Shown here: positions 25,906-35,472 of the stretch, in pieces
Layout of the letters: each line of letters opens with the position of its first letter
Position numbering within the stretch: the first letter of the stretch is position 1
Assembly: GCA_903863295.1 (NCBI GenBank)
Contig: CAIPBM010000171.1
Location: 1-64,000, forward strand
Length of the DNA: 64,000 nucleotides
DNA from: an uncultured Verrucomicrobiota bacterium
GTDB lineage: Bacteria > Verrucomicrobiota > Verrucomicrobiia > Methylacidiphilales > UBA1321
Direction: 5' to 3'
Program-made: the position numbers and the translations under genes
Notes under the pieces: model-generated
The model's input: only the letters and a program-made list of their open reading frames with translations
Databases searched by the model: none
What the model was told of the DNA's origin: nothing

Positions 25906-28686
25906 TTAAGGCGCAGCGATCTGCCACATTTGATTATAGCCGCCGTTTGCAGACCATTGAATGGCCGAAACCCCGTTCCAGGTTTCGCCTGCATACATGT
26001 CCAAGAGTTGACCGCTATTTTCGTTTGTCATCGTATAATAACCGCCACCGATGCTCTGGAGTTGCCATTTTTGGTTAGGGCCTCCATTGGCCGGCCACTG
26101 CACGTCGGAGGCGCCATTTGCTGTGGAAGCGCCATAGATATCCATCACCATGCCGCTATTCACATTGGTAATCACGTAGCTGCCGTCCGCTTGGACTTGG
26201 AAGTTCCATTGCTGGGCCGTGATGCCGCTATAGGTCCACTGGACGATCGACGTTCCCGCCGTGGTCGAACTTGCCGTGGGTTGCAAGGCAAGCCCGCTAT
26301 TCCGGTTGATGATCTTGTAGGTCCCGTTGGCCACGGCCACGTTGGTGAAGGAAATCCAGTTCAAATTAAATCCTGCGTTGGGTGCTTGAACGGTCAATGT
26401 CCGGTTATTGCCTGCGGCCAGGTGCACATTGGGGATCACCACCGTTGTGAAATTGGTCGTCCCCCACGTCTGGGGAATAGTGACTTGGCCTATGGGAACG
26501 CCATCGAGCAGCAAGACCACCGGGCCGCCGCCCCAATAGGAAGAAGCGCGGATATTGATGTTGTAATTGCCGCCCGTGACGTTGACGGCATATTTCATCC
26601 ATTCACCAGGGTTGATATTGCCGACGTAATACCCGTTGCCTGTATCCGTGGTGGGATAAATATCCACCCCTTCGCTCGTGCGGTAAGCCCCGCCGTCGTT
26701 GGGAATATAGGTATCGTGATAAGCCACCCCTTCGCCGCCCAGGTTGAAGTTATCCGCCTGGATGAGACCCGGGATTGCCATGGGAGTTCCACCGTAAGGC
26801 GTTCCGTTCTGATATTGGTCGATTTTGACGTCGTCGATCAGCGTGGTGTATTGATTACTCAAATCAGTTGCGGTCAGAGTACAGACATACGTCCCGGCGG
26901 AGGGAATGGAAAAGATGACCGAACACGGACGGAAAGTATTGTCGAGGGGAGTCAAAGGCACGCCGACATTTGTTCCGCCGACACTGACCTGGATCGGTTC
27001 AATACCGCCGTTGCACCGTGCGGCCAGAAAAGAAATTCTGTATTCGCCCGGGGCTGTGAAATTGACGCTTTGGCTGATCGTTCCGCCAACCCCGCTGGAT
27101 GAACCGAGAAATGCGGTCTGTGTACCCACCAAGGCGCTCGCGCCAAAACCACTCCCATTGCGCTGGATTCCAGCATTACCCGTAAAGGCCCAAAGGCTGG
27201 CACTGTTGATGGAAGCAGGTGTCATGTAATTGGGCAGATAATAGGGCCAAGCCGTCGTTAAGGGCGTCTCAAAGCTGGCATTGGCAAAGGTGGGGCCGGT
27301 CGTCACATCATCGTTGAAAACGAGGATTTCCACGGAATTCGGGGCGAGCGATAGGCTGGGTGCCGTTCCATTGTAATTAATCGTCGAGGTCGAATATCCG
27401 GAAGAAGATGAAATCGTATAGGCGGTTAGGGGGAAACTCGGTACATCGACGCCGAGAAAGTTCAGGCTGACTGTCTGCGCGCTCGTCGACTGGCAGATCA
27501 ACATCAACGAGCGTTGCGTACCGTTTCGCGTTGCAAGCGCCGCAACTGCACCGGCATTCGTGCTCGATGTTTGACACCAGCAACCGGTGAGAAATTGATT
27601 GGCCAATGCATTCAGGGTGCCGCTTGGTCGAATCGAACTGTAACTGGGGTTTATTTTGCCGTAAGTGTTATCGGCGTCGTTAAAAGAAGTCGCCCCGGCC
27701 AGGTTGCCACCTTCGATGAATGCCTTGAATCTTAACGCATCGTAGACAGCGCTTTGCGGACTTGCCATCTGCCCGGAGGTGTCGTTGTTGTAACTGCCAT
27801 ACATGTTCCATTCGTCGCAAAAAATCGGGACATTGATTCCGGCGTTGAAAGCCAGTTGGGAGACATAGCTGGCGGCGTTGCCTGTCGCATCGCTGTAAAG
27901 CGTGGAAATGGGCTGGGGAGAAAATTCGGAGTAATCATGATAGGTAATAAAGTCAATCTGACCCGCTACAGCCGCAAAGAATGCCGTGTAATTCGCGGTG
28001 TCCCAAGGGTTGCTGAATGCTGGCCCGCCGACCAGGATCGAGGAATCGACGGTTTTCATGGCGTTGCGACAATTCAAGAAGATCGAAGAGAGCGTGGTCA
28101 TGTCTCCGGAGTAAAGGCCATTCAGCTCATTGGTGGGTTCCCAGTATTTGATGTAGGTGCCATTGTTATCCGCGATCTGGACTAACGCCGCACAGAATTG
28201 AGCATAGCTTCCCGTGCCGGTGCCCTGGTACGCCGCGGTTAACTTGCCGTTGCTATCGACCATCCAGGGTGGGAAATTGGCGATATTCATGATTTTATCC
28301 GGCGCACAGCCCTTGGTGGCAGTCAGGATGTTTTTGATACGGTTGGTCAACCAGACTTTGTTGACCGGGTCGATCCAGGTCGAGGCGCTGTCGCCGGACG
28401 ATCCCGACATGGTGACGGCAGAATGGTACCGGAGGAATCCGAGATTCATGTTGGTGAGACACTGGACATAAGCCGGGTTGGTCGCGATCGACTCCGTCGT
28501 TCCGGACCAGACATTGACGCCGTACATATGGGCTGGTGCAGGACTAATGGGTGTTGTCCAGTCCGAGGTAATATTGATCTGGGCGTGCCCCGGCAGGGGT
28601 GAGAACAGGGAGATGCTGATCGCCGCCCATGCGCCGACCCAGCAATTGAGGTACTTCCGAACCTTTACCGTGCAAGATTGATTCAT
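25906..28686 (-). CDS. Secreted GH39-like glycoside hydrolase with CBM6 and ricin-type domains
   Basis: A 926-aa secreted enzyme. Signal peptide at residues 1-36 (ends GHAQ). The catalytic TIM barrel (about 40-390) resembles GH39-type xylosidase/arabino-active enzymes of clan GH-A: WEPTNEL gives the acid/base Glu and IFCDEWNMYG the nucleophile Glu. A beta-sandwich follows, then a jelly-roll domain (about 480-610), a CBM6 (FNLGGEGVAYHDTY, NPGEWMKYAVNV, about 625-770) and a ricin-B/CBM13 trefoil with three QxW repeats (about 780-926). It probably cleaves hemicellulose or arabinan side chains outside the cell. It is divergent from the MFS gene, with a 14-bp palindromic operator 42 bp upstream and a TATAAT -10 (complement of 28703-28708). 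Confidence 0.85.
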   Translation of the reverse strand: MNQSCTVKVRKYLNCWVGAWAAISISLFSPLPGHAQINITSDWTTPISPAPAHMYGVNVWSGTTESIATNPAYVQCLTNMNLGFLRYHSAVTMSGSSGDSASTWIDPVNKVWLTNRIKNILTATKGCAPDKIMNIANFPPWMVDSNGKLTAAYQGTGTGSYAQFCAALVQIADNNGTYIKYWEPTNELNGLYSGDMTTLSSIFLNCRNAMKTVDSSILVGGPAFSNPWDTANYTAFFAAVAGQIDFITYHDYSEFSPQPISTLYSDATGNAASYVSQLAFNAGINVPIFCDEWNMYGSYNNDTSGQMASPQSAVYDALRFKAFIEGGNLAGATSFNDADNTYGKINPSYSSIRPSGTLNALANQFLTGCWCQTSSTNAGAVAALATRNGTQRSLMLICQSTSAQTVSLNFLGVDVPSFPLTAYTISSSSGYSTSTINYNGTAPSLSLAPNSVEILVFNDDVTTGPTFANASFETPLTTAWPYYLPNYMTPASINSASLWAFTGNAGIQRNGSGFGASALVGTQTAFLGSSSGVGGTISQSVNFTAPGEYRISFLAARCNGGIEPIQVSVGGTNVGVPLTPLDNTFRPCSVIFSIPSAGTYVCTLTATDLSNQYTTLIDDVKIDQYQNGTPYGGTPMAIPGLIQADNFNLGGEGVAYHDTYIPNDGGAYRTSEGVDIYPTTDTGNGYYVGNINPGEWMKYAVNVTGGNYNINIRASSYWGGGPVVLLLDGVPIGQVTIPQTWGTTNFTTVVIPNVHLAAGNNRTLTVQAPNAGFNLNWISFTNVAVANGTYKIINRNSGLALQPTASSTTAGTSIVQWTYSGITAQQWNFQVQADGSYVITNVNSGMVMDIYGASTANGASDVQWPANGGPNQKWQLQSIGGGYYTMTNENSGQLLDMYAGETWNGVSAIQWSANGGYNQMWQIAAP

Positions 28687-28727
28687 GATTGCTTAAGTAG
28701 CTATTATAGCAATTTTAGTCAAATAAA

Positions 28728-28741
28728 TCGGAATGTTCAGA
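28728..28741. promoter_or_regulatory. LacI-type operator 1 (GH39 promoter)
   Basis: TCGGAATGTTCAGA, a near-palindrome sharing 12 of 14 positions with the perfect site at 28837. It covers the -35 zone of the GH39 promoter whose -10 lies at 28703-28708, so binding would block that promoter. See the findings for the four-site set. Confidence 0.6.
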
Positions 28742-28836
28742 TTAATTGACGCTTTGGCTGCGCTATTTTTAGCTCTGAAAGTACTACCTGTAAATTTTTA
28801 CAAACAGATTTTTAGAAAAAGGAACTGCTTGGCATC

Positions 28837-28850
28837 TCGGAACGTTCCGA
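28837..28850. promoter_or_regulatory. LacI-type operator 2 (MFS promoter), perfect palindrome
   Basis: TCGGAACGTTCCGA, a perfect 14-bp palindrome with the central CG typical of LacI/GalR-family operators. It sits 80 bp before the MFS start codon and just upstream of a TAATAC -10-like box at 28858-28863. Confidence 0.68.
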
Positions 28851-28929
28851 TTACGATTAATACTCGTCACGCAGTTTCGCGAGGCGTCTAATCGTATCAA
28901 GTCGCCTGCCCTGAGTACCTTCCGGCCCC

Positions 28930-31431
28930 ATGATCATCACGTGTAAGAAGGAGATTCCGTTTCGATGGATATTCTTCGCCATCCTCCCCTGGGCCTCGAT
29001 TGCCTATACGGGGGGCGTGGCCGGCGTGGCGTTTGTCTTTTCGTTGAAGAAATTTGTCGATAACCCCGCCGGACTCACCTTCATTCTCAGTTTGCCGACC
29101 TTCATCTCCATGGTCACAGGGCCATGTACCTGCTTTATGTCGGACCGGATCTGGACACGTTTCGGTCGCCGTAAACCTTTTATCATCACTTCCTGGATCG
29201 GCATGGGAGGCTGCCTAATCCTTATGCCCTTGATGTCGAATTTCTGGGCTCTTGTTGCGACGTTCATCGCCTACAGCTTCTTTTCCGACCTCAATTCTCC
29301 CATTGATCCCCTCCAGCAGGAAATCACTCCTCCGCAGGAAAGGGGACGTTCGACGGGAGCCATGCAGTGGTGCTGGAACCTGGCCAACATCACCTTCTAC
29401 TTTGTCGCGCTGGGCCGCTTTGATGACGTGCAGTACATGAACGGATTGCTTCTGACAGGGGAGACGGTCATCTATTGGTCAGGCGCACTACTCCTGACTG
29501 TGATGCTTTTACTGATTATTCTCGGCATCAAGGAAATCGATCAAAAAAGCCCGCTGGTTGGACAGCGACTCTCCTTCAAAAGCGTCTTTGGCGGAATCCT
29601 TGACCAGGAATTATGGCCGGTCTACATGCTCGTACTGGGAGCTGCCGCGCTTGGTTCAGGGCTAGGGCCGCTGAGCAACCTGCTCTATACAGACCAGTGG
29701 GCGTATTCCAAGCAGGACATGGGCATCAACATGGCGGCGGGTGGCGTCATCAACATCTTCATCATCGGTCTGTTGACCATTTTTGCCGACAAGCTGAACC
29801 GGATGCGCGCCTATCAGACGTTGATCACCCTCTCCGTCATCGTAAATTTATCCTATTTTTGCTACGTCACATTTCTTTTGCCGGACCAACGCCCTTCGTT
29901 GATTGAAATCATCACCTTTGGCGAAACAGGCAGCATCATTGGCCTGCTCACGGGTATGGTCTATTTCCCACTCGTTTACGATTACATCCGTCGCAACAAG
30001 CTGGGCACTTATGTCGCCGGCGCGAATCTGATCAATCGCATTACGGCGTTTATCACGCTGAATGGCGTGGGGCTCTTTATCTGGATCTTTGCCATCTGTT
30101 TTCAACCTCCGGCCGGCGAAATGACGCGGGTCGTTCTCCGTGATAGTTACCAACAGAAAGGCGATGTTCTTCCTCTCCTGCAAAGCCAATCATGGATCAA
30201 TCCTGGTGACAACACGGCTGTACCTGGATCAAGCATCACCGCGACAACCTGGCAAGCCACCGGCGCGGTGAGCGCCACGGGGCGCTGCTGGGAAGTGCGA
30301 CAGCATGACAAGAGCAGCGAGGAACTCGAGGCGACACGGCAACGTCTCCAGCAACAAGAGTCCCTTTTGTTAGGTAACCTGCCGCCGATCGGCAAGGCAG
30401 TCCCCGGCAACTCCGTGGCCAATCCGTCCTCCGATGGAAATAAAGAGCCGACACCGGAAGAGTTGGCGCAAGAAATTAGTACCATCGATTCCAAGCTCGC
30501 TGCCCGGGCCTTCGCCTTTCGGGACCGGGTCGTGGCCGTGTTAAAAGACCGAATGATCGCCGATGGAGACCAAGTCGTTGATGCCAAAATTGGGGAGGTC
30601 CTGCTGATCGAGTTCCCCACCAAAATCCGCCCTGATGCCCACGAGCTGGACGGCATCCTTCGCCTTTTACGGGAGCAGCATCCTGAAGTCATCGATCTTC
30701 GCCCAGTGAAGCTTGAAACGGGGTACGATATCACCGTTAGCGTGCTTTTGAGTGAAACTTCCGATAAAGATACCTCCGTAAATTATTGGAGGGAGGTGGT
30801 GACAAAAGCGGCGCAAGTGAAGGCGCCCGGTTTGTTGGCCTCAGACGTTGAGCCAATCAAGATCACTCAAGCGTCCGCCCTGACTTTGAATTTGATGGTG
30901 GTCGAGGAGCCTCTCGACACCTACGTTTCGCCGATCAATCGAGTCTTTAACCTGGTGCTTGCCTTATTCAATCGCGAACCACGCCCGGATCACCGCTTGA
31001 TTTCACTTGAGCAAAATCTACGATCCTCCCAGGACATGAACCAGTTGCGCGTGGCTGTAGGGAGTTCTCCCAAGACGATCTCGGTGACCGCCGTTCTGCC
31101 CGAATCTTCCACGAGGGTACCGCTTCCAGATGATCCTGTGATGCAAAAGCTCCGCGGACTCCTTGGACCGACCTCCGCTCCGCTAATACTCGGGCAGGCG
31201 CGCGATTTTTACGATCAAATCGTCAAATGCGCCGCGGCGGAAAAACTCACCGTGGCTTCCCCCATCATCGCGGCTTCCTACGCTCCGATGAAATACAATT
31301 ATATGAGCGGTTATCTCTGGATGCTGCTCATGGGCGTGGTCGGCATCTCACTCACCTTTGTCTTTTCACGATTGGAAGCAGCAGGGCGCGTTCGTAAACT
31401 TGGCGCCGAAGAAGCGGAGGCATCATCATGA
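28930..31431 (+). CDS. MFS (sugar:cation type) transporter with a large insertion before the last helix
   Basis: An 833-aa transporter. Eleven membrane helices are read in the first 400 residues (for example WIFFAILPWASIAYTGG and AYQTLITLSVIVNLSYFC), with the MFS loop motif RIWTRFGRRKPFI between helices 2 and 3. A hydrophilic stretch of about 370 residues (about 400-790) follows, with a coiled coil (EELEATRQRLQQQE) and alpha/beta domains. One last helix, LWMLLMGVVGISLTFVFSRL, ends the protein. Usual family length is about 450. It probably imports a sugar released by the nearby hydrolases. It overlaps the next gene by 4 bp and is preceded by a LacI-type operator. Confidence 0.88.
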   Translation: MIITCKKEIPFRWIFFAILPWASIAYTGGVAGVAFVFSLKKFVDNPAGLTFILSLPTFISMVTGPCTCFMSDRIWTRFGRRKPFIITSWIGMGGCLILMPLMSNFWALVATFIAYSFFSDLNSPIDPLQQEITPPQERGRSTGAMQWCWNLANITFYFVALGRFDDVQYMNGLLLTGETVIYWSGALLLTVMLLLIILGIKEIDQKSPLVGQRLSFKSVFGGILDQELWPVYMLVLGAAALGSGLGPLSNLLYTDQWAYSKQDMGINMAAGGVINIFIIGLLTIFADKLNRMRAYQTLITLSVIVNLSYFCYVTFLLPDQRPSLIEIITFGETGSIIGLLTGMVYFPLVYDYIRRNKLGTYVAGANLINRITAFITLNGVGLFIWIFAICFQPPAGEMTRVVLRDSYQQKGDVLPLLQSQSWINPGDNTAVPGSSITATTWQATGAVSATGRCWEVRQHDKSSEELEATRQRLQQQESLLLGNLPPIGKAVPGNSVANPSSDGNKEPTPEELAQEISTIDSKLAARAFAFRDRVVAVLKDRMIADGDQVVDAKIGEVLLIEFPTKIRPDAHELDGILRLLREQHPEVIDLRPVKLETGYDITVSVLLSETSDKDTSVNYWREVVTKAAQVKAPGLLASDVEPIKITQASALTLNLMVVEEPLDTYVSPINRVFNLVLALFNREPRPDHRLISLEQNLRSSQDMNQLRVAVGSSPKTISVTAVLPESSTRVPLPDDPVMQKLRGLLGPTSAPLILGQARDFYDQIVKCAAAEKLTVASPIIAASYAPMKYNYMSGYLWMLLMGVVGISLTFVFSRLEAAGRVRKLGAEEAEASS

Positions 31432-32006
31432 ACCACGACGAATCTCCTCATTCAGTGGAACCAGCCCAAACGGCGACTTACACGCCGGGCAATTCCGGGC
31501 TAAAGGTCGCGATGATCTTCTATGGCTTTTTGCTGTTTGCCGCGGGATTCGTCCTTCTTGCCATGCCCCTACGTTTGATCTTGTTCGGCAAGATGACCAA
31601 AGCCGAAGCCACCCGAATCGTCAAGACCGAGAAGGGACGGCCCGACCTGGTTCTCACGAACGACGAAGCCGTGCAATCGAATTGTGATCCAAATAATTAC
31701 CGCGCGATTTTTTGGAATGAATTTGATTTTCAAACCGGAGCAGGACAAACCATTTCCACCCGCTGTCCGGTGGGAAGTCGATTGAAGCCCCTTTCCCCCT
31801 TGGTGGATGCCGATGGTTTGCCCACCATGGAGATCATCTATTATAATCCGGACAACCCGGGTCAGATCGTCTTCCCAGACGTCGTCAGTACCTGGTTTGC
31901 TCCTGGAGCGCTGATGATCGTCGGTTTACTGGGCGCCATCATTGGCGGGGTTCTCTATTACTGGGCGAATAAACCCATCTTGCTTCCTCACATTGTTCAA
32001 GAGTAG
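31428..32006 (+). CDS. DUF3592-like membrane protein, partner of the MFS gene
   Basis: A 192-aa protein with two membrane helices (MIFYGFLLFAAGFVLLAM near 25-45 and FAPGALMIVGLLGAIIGGVL near 160-180). A beta-rich extracytoplasmic middle has SRCPVGS-like and MEIIYYNPDNPGQIV motifs typical of DUF3592. Its ATG overlaps the MFS stop by 4 bp, so it is translated with the transporter and may assist it. Function of the family is unknown. Confidence 0.75.
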   Translation: MNHDESPHSVEPAQTATYTPGNSGLKVAMIFYGFLLFAAGFVLLAMPLRLILFGKMTKAEATRIVKTEKGRPDLVLTNDEAVQSNCDPNNYRAIFWNEFDFQTGAGQTISTRCPVGSRLKPLSPLVDADGLPTMEIIYYNPDNPGQIVFPDVVSTWFAPGALMIVGLLGAIIGGVLYYWANKPILLPHIVQE

Positions 32007-32056
32007 TTCCGCCTCCTTCCAAAGAGCATGAGGCTCATAATAGGCATCACTTTGGA

Positions 32057-33640
32057 CTACATTACTGAAATCGCCAGAACCGCCAAAGTTGTGGATTTAT
32101 CAGGGTTCGAGTGAATTTCCAGACACGCTACTTTCTTTTGCGGCTGAGGATTGATCCACTCGAGCGTATATAAATATTGGGATTCTAGTGACGGGTTGGA
32201 AGTCGGAGTGGCATCGAAGGCCTTGGCATAAGGTCGGTTCATTTGTTCCCATGAAAAATGCCAATCCTGGATATTGGCTTGGGAACCGTCGGTCTCATCA
32301 GGGTGCGTTCCGGCCAAGACAACCAAGGGCAATTCAACATAGGATTTATCGGTATAAATCAATCGATAGGAGGCGAAAGGGCCAAATGCAGCCCCCCAAC
32401 CACAGGCGTGCAAAAAGTAAATAAAGTGCAGCTTACGGGATAGGGGGATTCGGACTTTTGAGGGTAGTTTTTTATTGAGAGCGTCGCTCTCTAAACGACC
32501 CGATCTCATGAGAATAAAACTTGGGCCTTTATTCTCATTGAGAATTAAAAACGGCACGCCGTGAATGCGCTGCAGTCCAGGTTCCGCCAGAATGAGTGGG
32601 ACATCGCCAAACCAAGGACGGTCACCAAGGGAGAAATAGCCATTAGCCAATGGACAAAGGGAAATAGGTTTTACGGCACCCTTATCAAAAGATAAATAAT
32701 CAGACGAAACCTTTTCCAGATGTGCAGACGGTAAAAGCGCCGATGTGCGAACAGGGCCAAGCTGATCCTGATTCAACTCCTCCAAGATGGTACGATTTTT
32801 CAGTCTATACTGGCTAGGACTACACTGAAATACCTTGGTAAAAGCGGCACGAAAGGCCCTTTCACTTTCAAATCCCACCTGATGGGCGATCTCCTCAATA
32901 ACATCATCTCCCACCGTCAGACGACTTGCCGCCAGTTTAAGGCGTAACCAAGTCACTTGTCCCATCGGGCTGCGGCCTACATCATGCTGACAGGTTCGGC
33001 GCAAATGTTCGCCACTGAGATGAGCCCTTTGCGCGAGGCTTTCAATCGTCCAATTAAATTCAGGATGCTCAATGACATCATTCCAAAGAGCCCAAAGACG
33101 ACTCGTCCCTTGGGCGGGGTTGAATAAACGGAGGATTTTTGTCTGGATGATATCCAACATTTGCCGCAAGAGCGCAGGGTCCTGGTCTGATTGATATTCA
33201 CGCCGAAAGGCGAGGATCATGGCCTCCAGCGGTTGTGCATGAATGGAAACGATTTTGGGCAAGCCAATGCTCTGGCGGATTAGATTGCCGGAATGATAAT
33301 TTAATATGGTGTAACTCCAACCCAAACCAGATGATTGAAAGTCATGCGGTCGGTCGGGAGGTAACAATAGCGCCTGGCCAGGCGCCAATTGCCAGCGTTG
33401 ATCCCCTGACCGGACGGTACCCGCCCCTCCACTGCAAATCGTGACCATCGTAAAAGGCCAGTCCGCTCTAGCGGCTCGATGATAGCGACTCGCCTCCACA
33501 TGCCCTATCTCGACCAAATCATAGTAATCAAAAGCGGGGCAATCCACACGGCGAACCACCCATTCTGAAGCGCTCTTTCCGATCACGCGCTTTTCCCAAG
33601 GGGGTAAATCTTGTGAGAAGCGATCAGAGGATTGAGTCAT
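32057..33640 (-). CDS. AraC regulator with C-terminal carbohydrate-binding-like domain
   Basis: A 527-aa regulator, about 230 residues longer than usual. An N-terminal cupin (about 45-150: SGGAGTVRSGDQRWQLAPGQ) is followed by the AraC HTH pair in the middle (about 185-285: IESLAQRAHLSGEHLRRTCQ, VGFESERAFRAAFTKVF, SPSQYRLKN). The C-terminal part (about 390-527) has LHFIYFLHACGWGAAFGPF, SYVELPLVVLAGTHPDE and YLYTLEWINPQPQKKVACLE, a jelly-roll pattern like NPCBM-associated domains of secreted hydrolases. This region may sense sugar directly. It stands next to the GH35/GH37/GH1 operon and probably controls it. AraC-like direct repeats lie upstream of that operon at 40742-40772. Confidence 0.85.
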   Translation of the reverse strand: MTQSSDRFSQDLPPWEKRVIGKSASEWVVRRVDCPAFDYYDLVEIGHVEASRYHRAARADWPFTMVTICSGGAGTVRSGDQRWQLAPGQALLLPPDRPHDFQSSGLGWSYTILNYHSGNLIRQSIGLPKIVSIHAQPLEAMILAFRREYQSDQDPALLRQMLDIIQTKILRLFNPAQGTSRLWALWNDVIEHPEFNWTIESLAQRAHLSGEHLRRTCQHDVGRSPMGQVTWLRLKLAASRLTVGDDVIEEIAHQVGFESERAFRAAFTKVFQCSPSQYRLKNRTILEELNQDQLGPVRTSALLPSAHLEKVSSDYLSFDKGAVKPISLCPLANGYFSLGDRPWFGDVPLILAEPGLQRIHGVPFLILNENKGPSFILMRSGRLESDALNKKLPSKVRIPLSRKLHFIYFLHACGWGAAFGPFASYRLIYTDKSYVELPLVVLAGTHPDETDGSQANIQDWHFSWEQMNRPYAKAFDATPTSNPSLESQYLYTLEWINPQPQKKVACLEIHSNPDKSTTLAVLAISVM

Positions 33641-33752
33641 AAAACCTAATGGAGTCTAGTATATAAAATGATTTTTCGTCTAACTAAATGCAAACAGTGG
33701 TACTTGTCACTCATACAATGTAAATGTCAAAGGTTTGTGCTTTTACTTTAGT

Positions 33753-35453
33753 TCATTTTTTAACCAGCCTGATTCCAGCTATGTAGAGGGTTCCTTTACC
33801 ACTAAAGGCGAGATGAAAAGCAAAGGTAAAACCGACATCCCTATCCTCCGATAATGATCTAAAATGTATACTTGTTGTATAAAAATTCCATGAGTTAGTA
33901 GCTTCAACCGAATCCGATATCGTTATATGTCCTAGACTATTTTTACTATTCACAGGGTCCGGTTGCCAACCCTCTATTACATACTTAAGGTTGTTAATAT
34001 CCCCATCCGATTTAACCCAAAAGGAGAGCTGATAACGCTCATTTGCTTTTAGGTTGAAACCGTTGTTGCGCGTTATCAATTTTGCATCAGACTCCGGATA
34101 AAAGCTTTCAGGAAACGTCGGATTAGCTAGGATGGGGGTATCCCGATAATATCGTAACGAAGAGGTCAGGCCTGCGTCGTCGGGTGGAACAAAGCCCGGT
34201 TCCACTTTTGCATTGGTACAGACCAATAGATCGTAAGGTGCCCCATAGGCACCATCAAGCGACCAACCATCGGGCTCTAATATCTTGGGTTTCGCTTGGC
34301 CCATTTTTAAAGGAACCATTGAGTCAAATCGAAAATCAGTAGTCTTTCCTATATTGCGGGAGAAATAAACATGGCCATCAGTCGCACCAATAATTAAATC
34401 GGGCAGACCATCTCCGCTTAAACTAGCGAGTGTCGCCGTTGAACGTTCGGGTAATTTCTCGCGTCCTCCTATGAAAACGTGCTGTCCTTTATCAAACACC
34501 GGCGTTTCGTTGGTTGCATCTGGAGTTTGGTTTAAGAATATATTTAAAAAGCCGGCCCGCTCGGTTGTAAGCAGATCAGCTTTACCGTCGCCATTCCACG
34601 ATACAATTTGAGGGATAAGGTGTTCTCGACCCATCCCAGGAATGACCTTTACCATTTTATCCTCACTAAAGCGGGGTTTTTCTGTGCTTCCCTTGTTCTT
34701 CAGCAAGTAAATACTATTAGCTGAGTAGGAGCCATCTCCTAAAAACAAATCCTTAACACCGCTTTGATTCCAGTCTGCAAAAAAAGGCGCAAGATAATTA
34801 CACCAAAGAGAACCATCACGACGGGTTGGGATCGCTATTTCGTCCAAGTCGCGAGGCATTTTAAAAATCGGCTGCAAGTTAGTGCCACTATTATGCAGAA
34901 GAAATAGCCTTCCAAGATAATTGCCCGCAAATAGATCAAGCTTGCCTTGGCCTTCGGTATCGACCAGTTGTATACGAGGAATGACATTATTAGGCACAAC
35001 ATCTTCACGATATGTCCCAAGAACATACGGGTCTCCCAACCAAATGGGCATTACTTCAGCATGGGTGAAAACTGGCGACGCCTTTGTTCCTTGGTTTGGA
35101 AAATACCAAAAAAAGCCCATAGCATCAGCAATAACTAGATCTGGGAGACCATCACCGTTTAGATCCCCAACCGCAATGGAAGGACTGAGCGAAAGGTTCT
35201 CGATGGAGCCAGTATCAGTAACAACGAGTTGCCTGCCTTCCATTAATTTGATCTGCCCCGTCGAATCAACGCATGACCAAGGATTGCTGATCGGCGTGTA
35301 AGATGAGAAATTATCACTAAAGACAATTTCGTCGGCAGAACAGAATCTACCCAAAGCACCATTTGCAATGATCAGAAAACTGATCAGAAAATAAGTAACA
35401 TCGGTGTTCAACAGTTTCACGCACGTGAGTTTGCTAAACATGCTTTTGATCAC
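33753..35453 (-). CDS. Secreted FG-GAP/VCBS repeat protein
   Basis: A 566-aa protein with an N-terminal signal or anchor (YFLISFLIIANGALG). Residues about 90-400 hold FG-GAP beta-propeller blades with DxNxDGxxDLxxxD-type calcium loops (VGDLNGDGLPDLVIADAMG, WNGDGKADLLTTE, LSGDGLPDLIIGA). The C-terminal part (about 450-566) is a beta-sandwich like a carbohydrate-binding module (LKANERYQLSFWVKSDGD). It is the last gene of the glycosidase operon (20 bp after GH1). A role in substrate binding at the cell surface is plausible, not shown. Confidence 0.78.
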   Translation of the reverse strand: MIKSMFSKLTCVKLLNTDVTYFLISFLIIANGALGRFCSADEIVFSDNFSSYTPISNPWSCVDSTGQIKLMEGRQLVVTDTGSIENLSLSPSIAVGDLNGDGLPDLVIADAMGFFWYFPNQGTKASPVFTHAEVMPIWLGDPYVLGTYREDVVPNNVIPRIQLVDTEGQGKLDLFAGNYLGRLFLLHNSGTNLQPIFKMPRDLDEIAIPTRRDGSLWCNYLAPFFADWNQSGVKDLFLGDGSYSANSIYLLKNKGSTEKPRFSEDKMVKVIPGMGREHLIPQIVSWNGDGKADLLTTERAGFLNIFLNQTPDATNETPVFDKGQHVFIGGREKLPERSTATLASLSGDGLPDLIIGATDGHVYFSRNIGKTTDFRFDSMVPLKMGQAKPKILEPDGWSLDGAYGAPYDLLVCTNAKVEPGFVPPDDAGLTSSLRYYRDTPILANPTFPESFYPESDAKLITRNNGFNLKANERYQLSFWVKSDGDINNLKYVIEGWQPDPVNSKNSLGHITISDSVEATNSWNFYTTSIHFRSLSEDRDVGFTFAFHLAFSGKGTLYIAGIRLVKK

Positions 35454-35472
35454 CTATTTTTCCAATAATAGC

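Noticed and set aside
25930-27102. 390-aa open frame antisense to the GH39 gene
   Set aside because: It reads through the complement of clear CBM6 and ricin domains and has no domain of its own; a shadow of a G/C-biased gene.
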